The notes below the pieces were generated by a model that was not told the origin of the DNA, did no database searches, and saw only the letters and a program-made list of their open reading frames with translations. Positions 1-13,883 of a stretch of DNA of 64,000 nt are shown here, piece after piece; positions within the stretch are counted from its first letter, which is position 1, and each line of letters opens with the position of its first letter. Origin of the DNA: Montifringilla adamsi (taxonomy: Eukaryota > Chordata > Aves > Passeriformes > Passeridae); the NCBI GenBank assembly GCA_017590115.1, contig JAGGNK010000225.1, positions 69,896 through 133,895 on the forward strand, in the 5' to 3' direction. Made by a program: the position numbers and the translations under genes.

Positions 1-3000
1 CAGCTGGCAAAAGCTGGTAAAACTTGGCACACAACTTTTAAAAATACGTCAGCTGAGGCTACAACAAAGAAAAGGGAATAGGACCAGTAGTCCAAGGGTT
101 GAAGTATTAACTTAGTATCTGGTGAACTTAATTTGCCTTATGGCAGGTTTCTTGTGAAATTTCTTGGAGAAGTCAATGAGAATGTTTCTTTGGGGATACA
201 GACAAACAGACTTCCCCTAAGCCTGGACAATGCTAAATAACTACTATTAAGACAATGGAAGATATTGGTCAGCATGATTGTAAGAGTTACCTCATGTTAC
301 TGGTCTTTGTCCTGTGATTCGTATTAATTGAAACTGGTCTGAGAATGTGTATTGTTCTTTTACGTTTGTGGTAACATAAGGCAAGAAAACTTTTTAGATT
401 TCATATGATATCTGATGTTTTACTTCATAAATTAATACTGCATATGGAAAGAATACATGGACTGTGCTTCAGAAACATGTACTGTAATACATATTTCATC
501 TAGTGCTGAAAGATGCTAAGAGCCCTAACCCCATCCAGCAAAACATGTCAGAGAGTGGCTAATTTCAGCTATATGAGTTCCACCACTGAAGGCAGTGAAA
601 CCACTTTGTTTAATTAGTTCAAAGTGTAGGATGAAGACCTCTGTAAAACCTTTGCTCCTGTGGTTTGTTTTTTTGCTTCCTTAACTGCAGCCATGAAATC
701 AAAAAAATTGAATATTTGAAAGTAAGGGAACTCTCTTCTTCTGTGACCACTTTTCTGTCAAATGGCAGGTTAGCTCCTTTCTCCTGATTTGAAGTGACAT
801 TTGTGTGACAGCCTCACTAACATACCTAACTTCCCTGTTGTCTTTCTAAGGGAATTCCAAACCCAGTAAAAAAGTAATTTAATTTAAATGAGAAAATATT
901 ACATCTGAACTGTAGAGATTAGACAGCAGAGGTTGAGGTCATTAGATTAATTACTATTTATATCCATGACAACATGGCATATCCAGAGCCCATCAAAATA
1001 GGCTAAGAAAGTAAATGGCTGTAGAAGAGGCAAGAAGAGAGAAGATGTCAAGCACACTGTCCTGAGGAATGAAGTAGAATAGACTCATCCTGTCTGTGCA
1101 CTGCATTTTCCCTCCACATTCCCAGGAAAGAATCAAGGGGGAGGATTACAGTCATTGTTCATCTGTTCATGTTTGCAGGGAATCAATGGCCCTTTGGAAA
1201 TCTACTCTGCACTCACCAGGGGAGCCCTATGAAAAAGCCCAAACCCTCTCAACAAAGGTGACTGGGGACAGACTAAGCTGGTTCACGAGGAGGATAGAAA
1301 ATTACTTCGAGACCAGCCCTAAGGCTGATTCCACAGGACCATAAAACCACTGTGCTATGCATCTTGCATATTCATTAGTGTCACACTGCCTCATATGTGC
1401 AAGCACAGAGCAGCTGCAGTGTCAACATGCCTGCAAAAAAGCATTGGGACACACATACTGGAAAAAATACATTAAAATACATCATATATTACTAAAAATA
1501 TATAATTTGCATTTCTTCTCGGATCAGGGTGAAGCTTACTTGTGAGGAACAATGTCCAGCACCTGCTGGCAGCCAGTACCCATGACCCTGCTGTAAGAAA
1601 GGGAAGTCATCCCTTTTCTCTTGCAGCAGAGCCTCCCATCATCATGACAGAGAGCACCATTTCTTCTACACACACTGAAGCACTCAAAAAGGTTTCTTTC
1701 TCATACCCCTGCTTTTACTACACGAACTGCTGTGGTACAAGAGAGGTCTGTCATTATTTACAGGCCAGCTGTACCAGTAGGTCTGAGAATCTTAGTGAAC
1801 TGTGGCCCTTAGAACAGAAAACTGTATTTGAGGCCAGACTAGCATTCCTAAATGAGGATATAGCCTGATGTAGGTGGGCTTATGTAGCTGGTGGGCTCAT
1901 GAAGATGTGTGCTATCCAGAAAAGACCAATACCTTTTGGAGAAACAGTAAGGCTAGCAATGGGTTTCTGGATGGTCTTTAAGACCTTTCTCATCACACAA
2001 ATTCTTTGGTTGGGTATTGCTCACTCTAGATCAGTTTTAAGTGACTTTCTCACAAAAAATAATACATTTTGCAAGATGTAAACATGCTTCTAATGCTTAT
2101 TCTTAAGCTGGTGTAACCAGTTCTCCTTTGTGTGGGAAGTGTTTAATTTCAAGTGAGGCAGTAAAAACGCGTAAGAGTACAGACTGCTTCTTATTTATTA
2201 GACCTCTGTGTTATTTTATCATGATACAGGAAATCATATACTTCAGCTTGTAGCTTGCAAGGGATATGGGCATGACTCAGCTTAGACATGAGTAAGTGTA
2301 ATGATTTAGTGAGCTTCCTCGTCTGCAAAGGCATTTGGAAGAAGAATGCCTACATTACTCAGCATTTTTGTGCACTTCATGTTAAGCAGTGGAAAAAAAT
2401 ACCAGCATCAAAAAAAGAGGAATAAAGCAGAACAAATAATGCAATGCAAATAATTTAATTCTATTAAAATGCTACCAGTTAACATCAGGAGGGCATAGAA
2501 GTACACAATGTACATATAAGTTAAAAAAAACAGGCAGTGCAAGATTAGGACAAGATGCAGGCATATGAATGGTGTAACTGTGGATTACAGGCAGAACAGT
2601 GATTTGACAGTTGGGATTATTTTAATATGTTTAGAACCCTTGTAACCAAGAATGCAAAGTGAAAATCAGGGAGTCAAAAGAGCTGAATTATTTTGGTCCT
2701 GGATTTCCAGCACTCCTGATTGCCCGACTTCAATCTTCAGAAAAACACAAGATGCCCCATGTAAAAATCCCTTGTCTCTTGCATTTTTTTTAAAAAAAGT
2801 TGTTGGTCCAATGGACTTGATGGAACTGAAGAAGACGGAACCCCTTATTCAACATTCATGGAGTCTTTAGTGGACTGAATGTCTGTCAGTAGTGGAATAA
2901 TGTTGTTAAATGTTTGAAACCTGGCTGGAGGACTAGTGGCAGCATTATGTCAATGTCAGAGTGAAGCCAGACATGGATATCTCTTCACATAAACTTTAAA

Positions 3001-6000
3001 GTTATTTAGGTTTTTTTATATTTATATAAAGATCCTGGGTCAGTGGTAGAGGAAGGCAGACATTTCTGAGTATCTTTCCCATTGTTACAAAGTACAAAAG
3101 TGATCTCCTGGTTTTTGCAGCTACCTTAGATTTGAGTAAATTATAGTAAAGGAGTAAATGAATTAAAAGCATTTCCCTTCCCTTAAACTTATTCTCCAAA
3201 TCACAGACCTGAAACATTATTTGGGATAGCATTGATAGAGATTCCCAGTCAACTTCCACAGACATACTTGTGATAGTGTGTTGCAGGTGAAACAAATGCT
3301 GCAATGTCTTGCATGCCTCCCATGGTTGGGTTGGTTTTTTTTAATCACATGATGATCTGGGTGTTTTGTAGCAGTGAATGGAAAGTTAGCATTTGACATC
3401 TGGATATTTTAGAGGTAGTATTCACAAAACAGAGCCGCCCACCCAAAGCCTGCTATTACTTCACCCCATTTCAAATGCTCCCAAAATTATTTTGTTATAT
3501 TAAATTAAATTATAGCTCATAGCTGGTGGCCTGTGTTTACTACAAAAGATGAAAGGTTTTTGTTGCTCTGAAGCTTTTGGGTACCATGGAAACAAGAAAT
3601 ACTCTATATCTCCCTGCTTGATGATGAACACTTGCATAAAGTACCAGGACTGGACTTATTGTGGTTCCTGGAGTAAAGAAAACCAGTGAAATAAATGTTC
3701 AGCAAAGTGGCATATCCCTCTAGTAATGAACAGTGCATTTGTTCACCTTGGATGAGGAGGTGCCCAACAACTCCAAGAAGTGACAAATTATTCTTTTAGC
3801 CATTTTGGACATGTGGACCAGGCAGACAGTTTAAATCAGTGTATTCTGGATCCCCAAAATGTACAAGTAAGAGCCACTTGTGGCACTTTGGTGCTGTGAC
3901 AGCTCTTGCAGGTGAAGCAGTGCAGAACAGAGGCCAAGGAGTAAGCGGATCCCTTGCTCTTTGCTCAGGACTACTCAGCTGTGAGCACATCCAAGGTCCT
4001 AATGCTTGCAAAGCCCTTTGGGGTTGTGAAATGCTTCACCTTTCTACATGCTGGTGATAAGCCTTTGCAGTATCACCTGTGGGAGAAAACTTTTCTATGG
4101 TGGTCCAGCGTGGAGGGAGAGCTGCAGTGTTAAGGAGGGGAAGGTCTGTGCTGTGGCCCATCGGGTGTGCGCTCTTTCCTGGGGCAAGCACACCCTTGAT
4201 GGTTGCTGCTATCTTGCTGATGTGGGTAGAAGATGTATGCAAAAAATCCCTCCCTTCCAGCAACTCCCATCTCAGAGTGCTGAACTGAAAGATGCCTAAT
4301 GAAACGAAATGCAGGAGAAGCACAGCTTCCAAGAAAAACACTTAACCTGAGAGACCAAAATAGATGCTGACTGTAAGCTTACATGATGCAAAATAGATGC
4401 TGAATGTAAGCTGAATATAAGCTTACCACCTCTCCCAAGCAAAAGGTGCCTTGGTTGTGCACTCTCTTGTTCTACTGTGCTTGGTCTCTGTCTGCTTACC
4501 AGTATTAGACATAATACAAATCTAAGTGGAAGCAGATGCAAAATATGGTAGAATTTTTTCAAATTTGGCAGAAACATTGTCTTCTCCCATTACTGCAATT
4601 GAATCTTATAGGTAAATGCTTAGATTTGAGTTCTGTTAGAGAATCTGGTCTAGGCCATGAGAAGAAAACCCTCCCCAAGCTGATTTGATATGAAGAAAAT
4701 AAAATCTTCTTAATATATCTTATTAATAGACTATGAGTGCCTTACAGATCTGTGATGCTAGACGGGGTCTGTGCTAAAAATCTCTTCTCACTGAAGAGTC
4801 CAGCAAGTACAGATTCATGGTTCAGCTGAGGTTGTTGCACCTTTAGCATTTTCTCTCCTTCAGGCATCTGTTGTTTCATTTCTTTCTGATGCCAGTGTTT
4901 GTTTCCTGCCTCTTCTTTCCATGATAAAAACCTAGTATGTTTAAGACAGGGAACTCTGAATCTAATTTAGTCTATCTTGCACTGTCACTTATAGTCTTTG
5001 TATGACAGAGAGAGAGAGAGAAAGAGAACTTAAGACAGATGCAACAGCACTCCTTCAAGAGAAGGATCATCTGATGTCAAAACCAGCTGCTCAGACCTTT
5101 CTCGTAGCAGACAGTGTAAGCTGGGACCAGAGATGCCATAAACCTCTTCTTAGCCAGGTCTCAGCCATTTCCCTTCAGTCTTAACCTCCAGACAGATATG
5201 AGCAGTCCCTGAAATTATGCTAATGCAGAGAACAGTATGTCTTATTTTGCAACTTCACATTGATGACAGATGGAGAAAATTATCAGGAGCATTGTTTATT
5301 CAGCATTTTCAGCTTTTACCTAGAATGCCAGATGCAGCTGTAGGCAAGCCTTCAGTCTACCTCCATATGCTTCCCATCTGACCAGTTCTGTTGGGTGAGC
5401 TCTGTAAGAGTGAACTTGCAAGAATGACCTCATGGCCATGCAGTGTCTCCAAATTCTGCTCACCTTGTGAGGGAATATCAAGCTTTCTGCATAGGAGTAG
5501 CTGTTCATCCCCAAGCCTTTTGTCTGCGTCTCCAGTAAGATTGATCACCACCAGTTCTCATGTGCTGCAGGTCTGCAGATTCCAATTTCAGCAATCCCTT
5601 GGAACAGTGGTTTCCAAAAGAGCACAGCCTTCACCTCCCATTGTGCTCTTGATGGGGTTTATTTGTTATATGTGATACATTTCTTAGAAAAACAGAGACC
5701 AAAACAAAACCAGACAAAAAGCCTAAAAACTAGGAAATTACAGGTTTTCAAAGGAACCTCCTCTGCAGTGTGATTAGAGAATTTCTCAGAACTTGTGTGA
5801 TGATGTAAGAAAAGCAATGAGCTAGGGGTTGCGGGGTGGCAATGGATTTGAAGTTTTTTCATATGGTATAATATATTCAGACATAACACTTAAAAAAAAG
5901 AAACAACAAGCCAACACTAAAAATAATAACACAGCTTACTACTTCAGCTCTGAAATTCAACTCAAAATAGCAGAATGACATGCCAGTGCCTTAACAGTTG

Positions 6001-7349
6001 CTTAAATGCTGGTGTTCTGGGTTTAATAGTAGCAATTTCTGGCTCTTCCACAACTCCTAGGCATTGCTAGCTCCTAATAACTTAATTATTCCTATGCATC
6101 TTACAGAATGGAGAAGAGGATAGACTCTTCAATTGGAGTACAGACTCCCTCCACATCATGTGTGTCTGCGCTCCTTAAATATGTGTATCATATTATGGAC
6201 CTTGATAACGACACCCATTTGCCTAATCTGAGAGCCAGATATAAAAGAAATCCCAAAACTCTGCCTGTACATAGCAAAGTATTTTCCTCCTCTAGTGCTT
6301 CTGACACTTCACCCATGTCAGTGTGCTATAGATTTAGAGACATACCCCTTGAGAACAGAAGCAGGTAGTCAAGGTGTCCTGTCTTCAGCTAGGGTGGAGT
6401 TATTTTCTTCTCATGGTGTTTCATCTCCAGCTGGGCTTAAAACCACCGCACAAGGATGCATCTTTTAGGTAAGATAACACTTGTAAAGTGCCATCCATTT
6501 CTATATGAGTTAGTACCAGCTCACATGCTTCACCCTCTTGTGAAAGGGGCAATACCTCTAGGTCAGGTTCAGCAAGAAAAATGCAATTTAATAACTGCAG
6601 ACTTTCAATAAAATGGACATTTTGTGCAAGGCTAGGTTTCTACTGCCATACTAGATGAGACGTAGTGAAATATTATCACATTAAAAACTCCTGATCTCCT
6701 TGGTTTTAGCACTTCAAAGTTAAAAAGTGCATATCTCTTAATGTGATGGGGTTAGCCAGGTGGGGAAGTCTCTTCCTTATGCATGTATTATGTACTGAAT
6801 CACCACTGAGGAAAAGCCATCTAGGATTGTCACATCTTTTTTAAGCCTGTTAGTAGAACTGACAGGGGTTTCCTGAAGCAGTGAACTGTATTATAACATG
6901 AAGTGTGGGAAACTGTTGAACTTCATGACGTCCGAATTAAATATTAATCACGATCCAAATGGGATAGTTGCCTGGAGTAAAACAAAACTGACTAGAGTCC
7001 ATTCCTTTCCTTGTTATGCTTACTTTTGTTGGGGTTATCTGGTCGGTTTTCTTTCCTTGTATGCCAGCCCTAACACAGGGTAGTACAGGTGAAACAGTTC
7101 CTTATGTACAGTTGGTTCATATAGCACTTGGTAGATGACAAAAAATAAAATTGTGGAAATTCTATAACAGGAAGACAAGTTTGTGTGAAGGTAACCTATA
7201 TGTGCACAATCTTTAAAGACATGACAAACTTGGAGTGTATTTAAGATAAGGCAGAGAGTTAGGCAACAGCATGGACTTTTATTGCTTTGCAGGATTATTA
7301 GTGTCTCTCCAAATTAAATCAGAGGACTTCTCTCTTCCCTGCCAAGCCA
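1..7349. other. Non-coding sequence, probably PALM2 intron (part 1)
   Basis: I see no exon, RNA gene or recognisable transposon in this stretch. Open frames are short, of no recognisable family, and lie on both strands, as expected by chance. Minor structure: a (AG)7 tract at 5007-5020, and an imperfect direct repeat with about 33-bp spacing (4357-4382 and 4390-4412, sharing AAAATAGATGCTGA). If the early PALM2 exons lie to the left of the window, this is part of the intron before the coiled-coil exon. That placement is inference. Confidence 0.5.
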
Positions 7350-7381
7350 CTCTTTATGTGCTGGACAGAGCACATAAAGAG
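7350..7381. repeat. Perfect 13-bp inverted repeat with 6-nt loop
   Basis: The left arm CTCTTTATGTGCT (7350-7362) is the exact reverse complement of the right arm AGCACATAAAGAG (7369-7381), separated by GGACAG. It lies 13 bp before a GT microsatellite. A function as a small-RNA precursor is not supported, because the stem is too short for a normal pre-miRNA. The pairing is read directly from the sequence. Confidence 0.85.
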
Positions 7382-7390
7382 GCCAGAACA

Positions 7391-7394
<4 letters not shown>

Positions 7395-7424
<30 letters not shown>
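7395..7424. repeat. (GT)15 microsatellite
   Basis: Fifteen uninterrupted GT units. It is a simple dinucleotide repeat that is likely to vary in length between individuals. Alternating purine-pyrimidine tracts of this kind can adopt Z-DNA. It is intronic or otherwise non-coding. Confidence 0.97.
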
Positions 7425-7429
<5 letters not shown>

Positions 7430-9698
7430 AAATTCTGAGGTCAGGACATGCATTGTATGTGCACACTTGCTCACACACATGGTCACAGAGCCAGGGGAGA
7501 CACAGCTGCAGTTCTAGTCCTCAGTATTCCCATCTCCCAGAGCAGGGCTAGCGCTGAGTAGGTGGAGGTGGGGCAAGGTGCAGAGTCTGGAGCCACCCAG
7601 TGGGCAATGGTAGTCTGAGCCTCCGTTTTAAAAAATCCGCAGTCTGAGAAGCATGTCGCCTTCCCTGTAGGGTATTTTAACTTCTGCAGTACATGTATCC
7701 TCAGGCAAAAAGTAAAGCAAATCCCTGTTCTGGTCCATTGAAGGTAAAGAAGGACTGGATGTGCAGTACGGAATCCTGATTGATGAGAAAGGGACGCATG
7801 TAATGAATTTCATTGGGAATTTGCAGTTAAAGAAAAAAGTCCCAAGGCATGTTCAGGCATGTTCAGGAACAGACAGTAATCTGCTTGCACGTGTATCATG
7901 GTCTCACTTCAAAAATGCGAACAATCTGTAACAGAGAAGCTCAGTGCATTCAGAAAAAACTGTAGACATCCAAGAATACAACTGATGTGGTCAAAGTAAC
8001 AGCAAGGGACATTCAGAGCGCTTGGACCAGCGTGTTGCAAAGGTAAAACATGCTCATTGCCATGTACAAACACAGGCTTGTAGGCTGAAATGGTACAGGG
8101 CTCTATGGTGTAAGATGCTGAGGAATCAGGCCCCAGCAAGAGATTGCTATAAGAAGTCAAAGTCCAGAACTGACTTGGTATGACGTGCACAGGGCAGCAA
8201 AACCTATGGGGGAGAGATAGGGACTAATAAGTGGAGGCAGCAAGACTTTTTACAACATATCCACATGGATTAAAATAATTTAAAAGTCAGACTTGCATGG
8301 CATCTGCTGTGACTTGTTGAGGCCAGAGGGGAAAAAGGACTTAACAAAGATGTCAGGAATATTTTCAAGCAACAGAGGAGGGGGTAGAGAAGGAGGAAAA
8401 GAGGAAACTCAAAAATTTTGCAAAACCCACAACATAAAATATTAGTTCAAGGTCAGATAAAGCAGAGCTTTACCAGGGATTTCCATGTAATCAATACCCA
8501 GAGCTTCAGTTAGGAACCCTGAACAAAGCATGTTGTGTGCTGCAAAGTTTGGTCAGCAAGGTCAAGCAACTACAGTATTGGATTATGACTTTAGAACATC
8601 ATTAATAGCTTAGAAAGAATACTTGAAGTGAAAGGTAAATTCTAGTTTACCAGGCATTGGAGTCAGACTTGGACAATGTTCATGCTTCTTTTTAGAAGTC
8701 CTTCAGCCAGTGAAGACTACCTGATATGCAAGGAGTCATAGCTATGAGACAGTGGAAGATAGGTATGTACTGAAATTGGTCCTCCTTGATGCTACCCATG
8801 TAAAAGAATCTGTGAACAAGGGTCTGATATGCTCTAGCTGCCAGAAGCATGGCTCTTCTGAGGCTTAAACAGGGATCTGTTCTCCCTTCTCTGTAGCTGT
8901 CAGTCTACCTCAGGAAAATTCACCTAAATACAGTACCAGAGTCCTAAGAAGGCAAGTAAATTCAAAAACAAAGTACTTGTCAGGGAAAAGACTATCTGAA
9001 ACAGATGAGGCTGATTCTGAATAACTGGATCACTGGTGAAAATTCAAAAAACTGTAAAAACATTTTTTGGATTGTACATGGTCTGAAAGACCTGACAGAG
9101 CAATATCAACCTAATGCTGTCCCATTCCCAGGAAAATGCATTAGTCTTCCACGTGAAAGTTTGTTAAATTATGAAAACTCTATACTAGAACATTTTTACT
9201 AATGCAGCTAAACAAGCAAAACTGCCCTTTGTGGACTGATGTTTTTACTAGCAAAAAGTATGGACACTTAAATGCAGTGACTTCTGTAGGCAGAGGTTAT
9301 TGTAGCCATGTACTTACCTCTCTACTAGAACATATACAGAAATAAAATGTTTTTGATAATAACCTACCCTCTAGGCAAAACTAGCACATCAATGGGAAAG
9401 TTTGCAGTCATTGCTAGTCACGGGGGAGAGTCACGGGGACCAAGTCTTTGCATCCTGCATTTGTCTAGACAATGTAGGCAATGCAGAGCTTTCTCTGGGA
9501 ATTGCCCCAAGGAAGGAAATCAGCCATGAGAGGATGAAGTGCAGAAGTGCCCCTGGGTTAAACTCTTACCTCTGCCAAAGGCTTCTTGCATTATTTGAAG
9601 CAAGGTACTTCAGCAGTTCTTCCACATCTCATACTCCGGTATTCATTTGTGCAATTATCTTTCTCACACATTTAGTATGATGTGAGCTGAGCTCTTTG

Positions 9699-9739
9699 AT
9701 ACAATGAGAGAGCAATTCTTTGGAATTCTCTCATTGTAT
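9699..9739. repeat. 13-bp inverted repeat with 15-nt loop
   Basis: ATACAATGAGAGA (9699-9711) is exactly complementary to TCTCTCATTGTAT (9727-9739). The element is isolated in non-coding DNA. No promoter, terminator or transposon context is visible, so it may be a chance hairpin. Confidence 0.75.
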
Positions 9740-11914
9740 GAAGAGAGAACTTCATTGCTGCCCCTTAGAATGCCAAGTGAATTTTTGTTCTTCAGAATTC
9801 TTCACGTTTTTCTCTTATTTTGCAGTGGCAGCTGAGATATAGTGCTTCTGAAGGCATGGCTTGAGGTGCCTCAGACCCATGGTGTGACACACCTGCATAA
9901 ATTAAATAGCCTTTGTTGGTAATTCCTAAAGGAGTTTTATTTTTTTAATTCAGCTATCAAAATCCAGTTCCCAAATGATGAATCTCTTTAACTTGATGTT
10001 GGTTTTCTTATCTTTGCCCATTAACCAGTGGGCTTGTTTTATTTCTTCTTTTTCTCCTGCTGTCACTCTCTGTATGCAGTGAGTCAGGAACATAGGATTC
10101 CTACTGGATCTCCAGCAGGGTTGCATCACCCCACCCCGTGCTGTGCACAGTAGTATATACTCTTTGCTGCAAAGAATTTGTATGCATGTCATCAAGGCAA
10201 GCAATGAAAGAAAAGGATGCAGGGACCAGAAGCATGGACTAGAGCCTAGGTTTTCCAAGCTTGAGTGATCTCTCAGTAGATAAGTAAGTCTATGACCAAC
10301 TGGTGGACTCAAATTGTAGCATGGATCTTTAACACTAGAAGAAGCATTCGTTGTCTACAAACAGATACCAGAGAGAGAAAGCATTCCAGCTCAGACCCTG
10401 ACACCTTTGATTGTAGCTCAGGGAAAATGTCCTAAATGGTGGAGCTGTTGCTGGACCATTTAAAGAACTTTTTGTTTGTAGGAAACCCATTTGGAAAACA
10501 TGAACCTGCCTACAGAACCTCAACTGCACAAAGTATGAATAGACAGATATTCCATGTAATCATGGATTACTGGCAATATGTAAGCATATGGTAAGGGAGC
10601 CTATAACGCGCATGTCAAATAAGAGACCAAGGAAAATAACTTATAATTAAATATTAGAGCCCTAGGCTTATATTAGAAGTTTTCAATTCAGTTTTAATCT
10701 TGTGCATTTTTAAAAACATACTTAAAAAACTGTAACTACTGTTTCCTGGTATTAGTCTATCTTTTGCCTCATTTCTGCGTCTTCTATGTGAGAATACTCA
10801 TTAATCAGGACAGGGAATTTCACACAAGTGATCCTCCAAAGAATCCACATTGCAATCAGGTTGTGGGCGGGCAGTCTGGCTTGCAGGAAGATGTTTTTCT
10901 GTAGGTTCATTAGATAAAGGAGCAGTCTTAGTAACCCAGGCATGGTTTGTTGAGAGCTTCAGTTGAAGACAAAGATTTTAGTTCCAAAAGAATAGAAGGG
11001 CAGTATGAAATTCTACTAAATTACAGCAAAAGGCTAAGGGTTTTCTGACTTGTCTGATGACTTCTGGGCTTTGTGATTTGGCACAGCTGAGATAAACCCA
11101 GATAGGCAGAAGGTTCCTAAATTTAGGAATGCATTCCAGACATCAGCTGTGGCAAAGCAACAATGTAACACCAGCAGAATGGGGTATGTAAATCTCATCT
11201 TGCTTGCAGCATCCAGGTGGGGAAACCAGAGTAGTCTATTCACCCTCCAAGCGTCATTCCAGAGGGGTTGTATGGGGTTGTACCATTTGGCCCTGCAAGA
11301 ACAGCCCAGCTCACTGTCAGAAGGTGTGCCCAGCCATAAGACATCACTTCTGATGTGGAGAAGTAGTTCATATTTGTTAAACTGGCAGTCCAGTTTTGAT
11401 GCCATAGGATTTTCAGCCGAGAAAATAAATAAAAGGCAAAATAACATCATTCTGACTTTAGGAAAAGTTGCAGCAGGAAGTGAAGATACCACCGGATTCA
11501 CATGTGTACCCTGTCTGTGTCCCAGAACATGCAAGGGAAACACCTCATCCCTTTAAGCCCTTACGCCATTGGCATCACCTTTTGGGGAGAGCTGTGGAGA
11601 ACTGCAGGATGTCACCATGCCAAAAACATCATGATCCTCAGCTCTGTTTTCTTCTTGTGAAATTACTGTACTTTCACTTAGGCACAATCTAAAATTCCTT
11701 GCCTGCTGAAGGCTGGAAGTAACCACCACGTCAGATGTAACTTGTTATGTCACACGTATGGTCATTGAAAGCTCAGTTTTAAGGCTATGGGCAATGTTTG
11801 GTAATCTTCCAGGCAGGCAGCAGTGGTCAACTCTCCCTTTATCATCTTTTAGACAAGCAATTTCAGGAGTAATCACCCTACATTCAAAACCCCCATGTCA
11901 TTCTCTGCTCTTTG

Positions 11915-11953
11915 CTAATTAAAACCAGCTTTACAAATGCAAATCATTAATTA
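11915..11953. promoter_or_regulatory. Homeodomain and POU octamer motif cluster, possible enhancer
   Basis: Within 39 bp there is CTAATTAA (11915-11922), a perfect octamer ATGCAAAT (11937-11944) and ATTAATTA (11946-11953). The octamer is the classical binding site of POU factors, and TAATTA cores are bound by many homeodomain proteins. The octamer and the second TAATTA core are separated by one base. Such grouping is frequent in developmental enhancers but also arises in AT-rich DNA, so regulatory function is only inference. Confidence 0.25.
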
Positions 11954-13830
11954 TAGTAGTGCTGTGTCACAGAAAAGTCATCCTATTTTCCTAGACCTGT
12001 TAGGGCTACTGGGAAGATTCTTTCATGCGTGTGTAGCATCAGAGGTCAGGTAAAGAGTCCAGCTTGGTCTGGACAGCAGTTGCTGAAAACGGTGTTGATT
12101 CCCTGGAAGAATGAACTGAAAACAGATTTCAGTAGTTGAAGTTTTCTTTGCATAAACAAGTTTTGTGAACTTGTTCTCTTCTTACCAGCTATTTTTTCCC
12201 TAAATGTTTGTAGTACATTGCTTCTACCCAGAGACCTTCAATTATCAGGGATTGGTACCATCAAAATGATACCACCTAAGGCAATACAAAATCTCAGGTG
12301 TAGCAGAGAGATGCTGTGTGACACTGGTTTGTTAAATGCTTTTATTTGAAATTCACAGTGCATGAACAGAAAATATGACCAAACCAGACCAATGCCCACC
12401 ATGTAAATTCTTCATCCATGCCTCAAGTTTTTTCCTCTCTACAGAATGGGAGTGTACTAACAAATGCTTTGATAACCTGCAAACAATTAGCAGAACACAT
12501 GAGAGCCACATCCTGATGTCCTGGCTTACAGGGTCCAAGGCTACTGTGGATCCCAGGACCAAACAGATTTCTTGCCCACAGCATAAGTTGCTACACGTTA
12601 CTTTTTGGGAGGCTGCTATTCCACTGTATTTTGTAGGTACTCATTCCACTCTTCAGGCATTTCAAAGAAGAAAGAATGGAACATCCACAATTGCTCCCTC
12701 TTGAATGCAAATGGAGGCCAGGAGAATGCACTGTGGTTCTTGGGAAGTGAAAACTCCTGCTTAAATGGGGTGTGCGACAAATGAAGACATTTAATGAACA
12801 GGATGACTCTTACAGGTGGCTCCTTGGTGGAGCTGTGCTTTGTCAGGCCCTCCACCAAACACCACCAGAATTCCCTTGGGCACCAGGTGGGCTTTATGTG
12901 GCACTGGAATGCTGTTGGGTTTGCACAGTTAAATCACAAATTTGCTTACTTCAGTGCCGCTGTCCTTGACTTGCCTCAGTTGCAAACAAGAAAATACAGC
13001 TTTTCTTTTGGAAGATTACCAGATCAACAACAGCTGTGAAACATGACTCAAGCAAAGCAGGGTGTCTGATATTCCTTCTTTATTTCCAGTGCTTGTTCTG
13101 TCATATGAAATGTCTGTAGGGCAAAGTTGCAAAATTACCTATCCTGCAAATGTCGATTTTCTTGTTAAGAGTGCTGGTATTTAATAATTTCCCAGCTTCA
13201 TTAGGTGGCTTGTCTTACCACTTACTGCATCAGTACAGACTGCATCATACTGGCATCTTGAATAAGATGAGTAATACATTGATATTTTTCCATCTTAGCG
13301 GCCCCCGCTGAGCCACCTCATCTCCCAAAAGAGAAGACATTTGAAAAACCTGATGCAATGACCCAGCATTTCTGAAAGGTGATTCCTTCCTCATTAGTCT
13401 TTGCTTTACCTGCTGCTGAGCAGAAAAGGATTCAGTGCAATAAGGGAAAGAAATCCTAATAGCTCGTGTTTGGTTAGAGAAGAGGTAGATTGTGTTTAGT
13501 GATCTCTGACTGTACTGCTTGTTGCTTTGTTAGATATATAGATATCTGAAAGTACTATGCATGAACAAAGCTGAAAATGGGTTGCAAGTGGGTTTTCAAA
13601 CTCCTTTCTCTGAATATGAATAACCTTAATTCAAAAAACAATCATGGAAGTGAGATATACTGTGGATATCTGAAACTTTTCATTCAAAAATTAAATATGT
13701 GGCTTTTTTTGTTAGCACAAAAATTATATAGAAAGATTCTCAGAAGGTGTCGTAGTCTGTAATACACTGATTTTGCCCCTAGATATTTGTGACAAGTTAG
13801 CCATAATACAAATCTATGTTGGATTAATCT

Positions 13831-13883
13831 GGTTTTTTTTTGTTTGTTTGTTTGGTTTTTTTTGTTTGTTTGTTTTTTTTTTG
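13831..13883. repeat. T-rich low-complexity tract with TTTG units
   Basis: Runs of T alternate with (TTTG)3-like units over 53 bp. On the opposite strand this reads as (CAAA)n and A runs, the form of an old retrotransposon tail, but no recognisable element body flanks it. It is best called a simple repeat. Confidence 0.9.
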
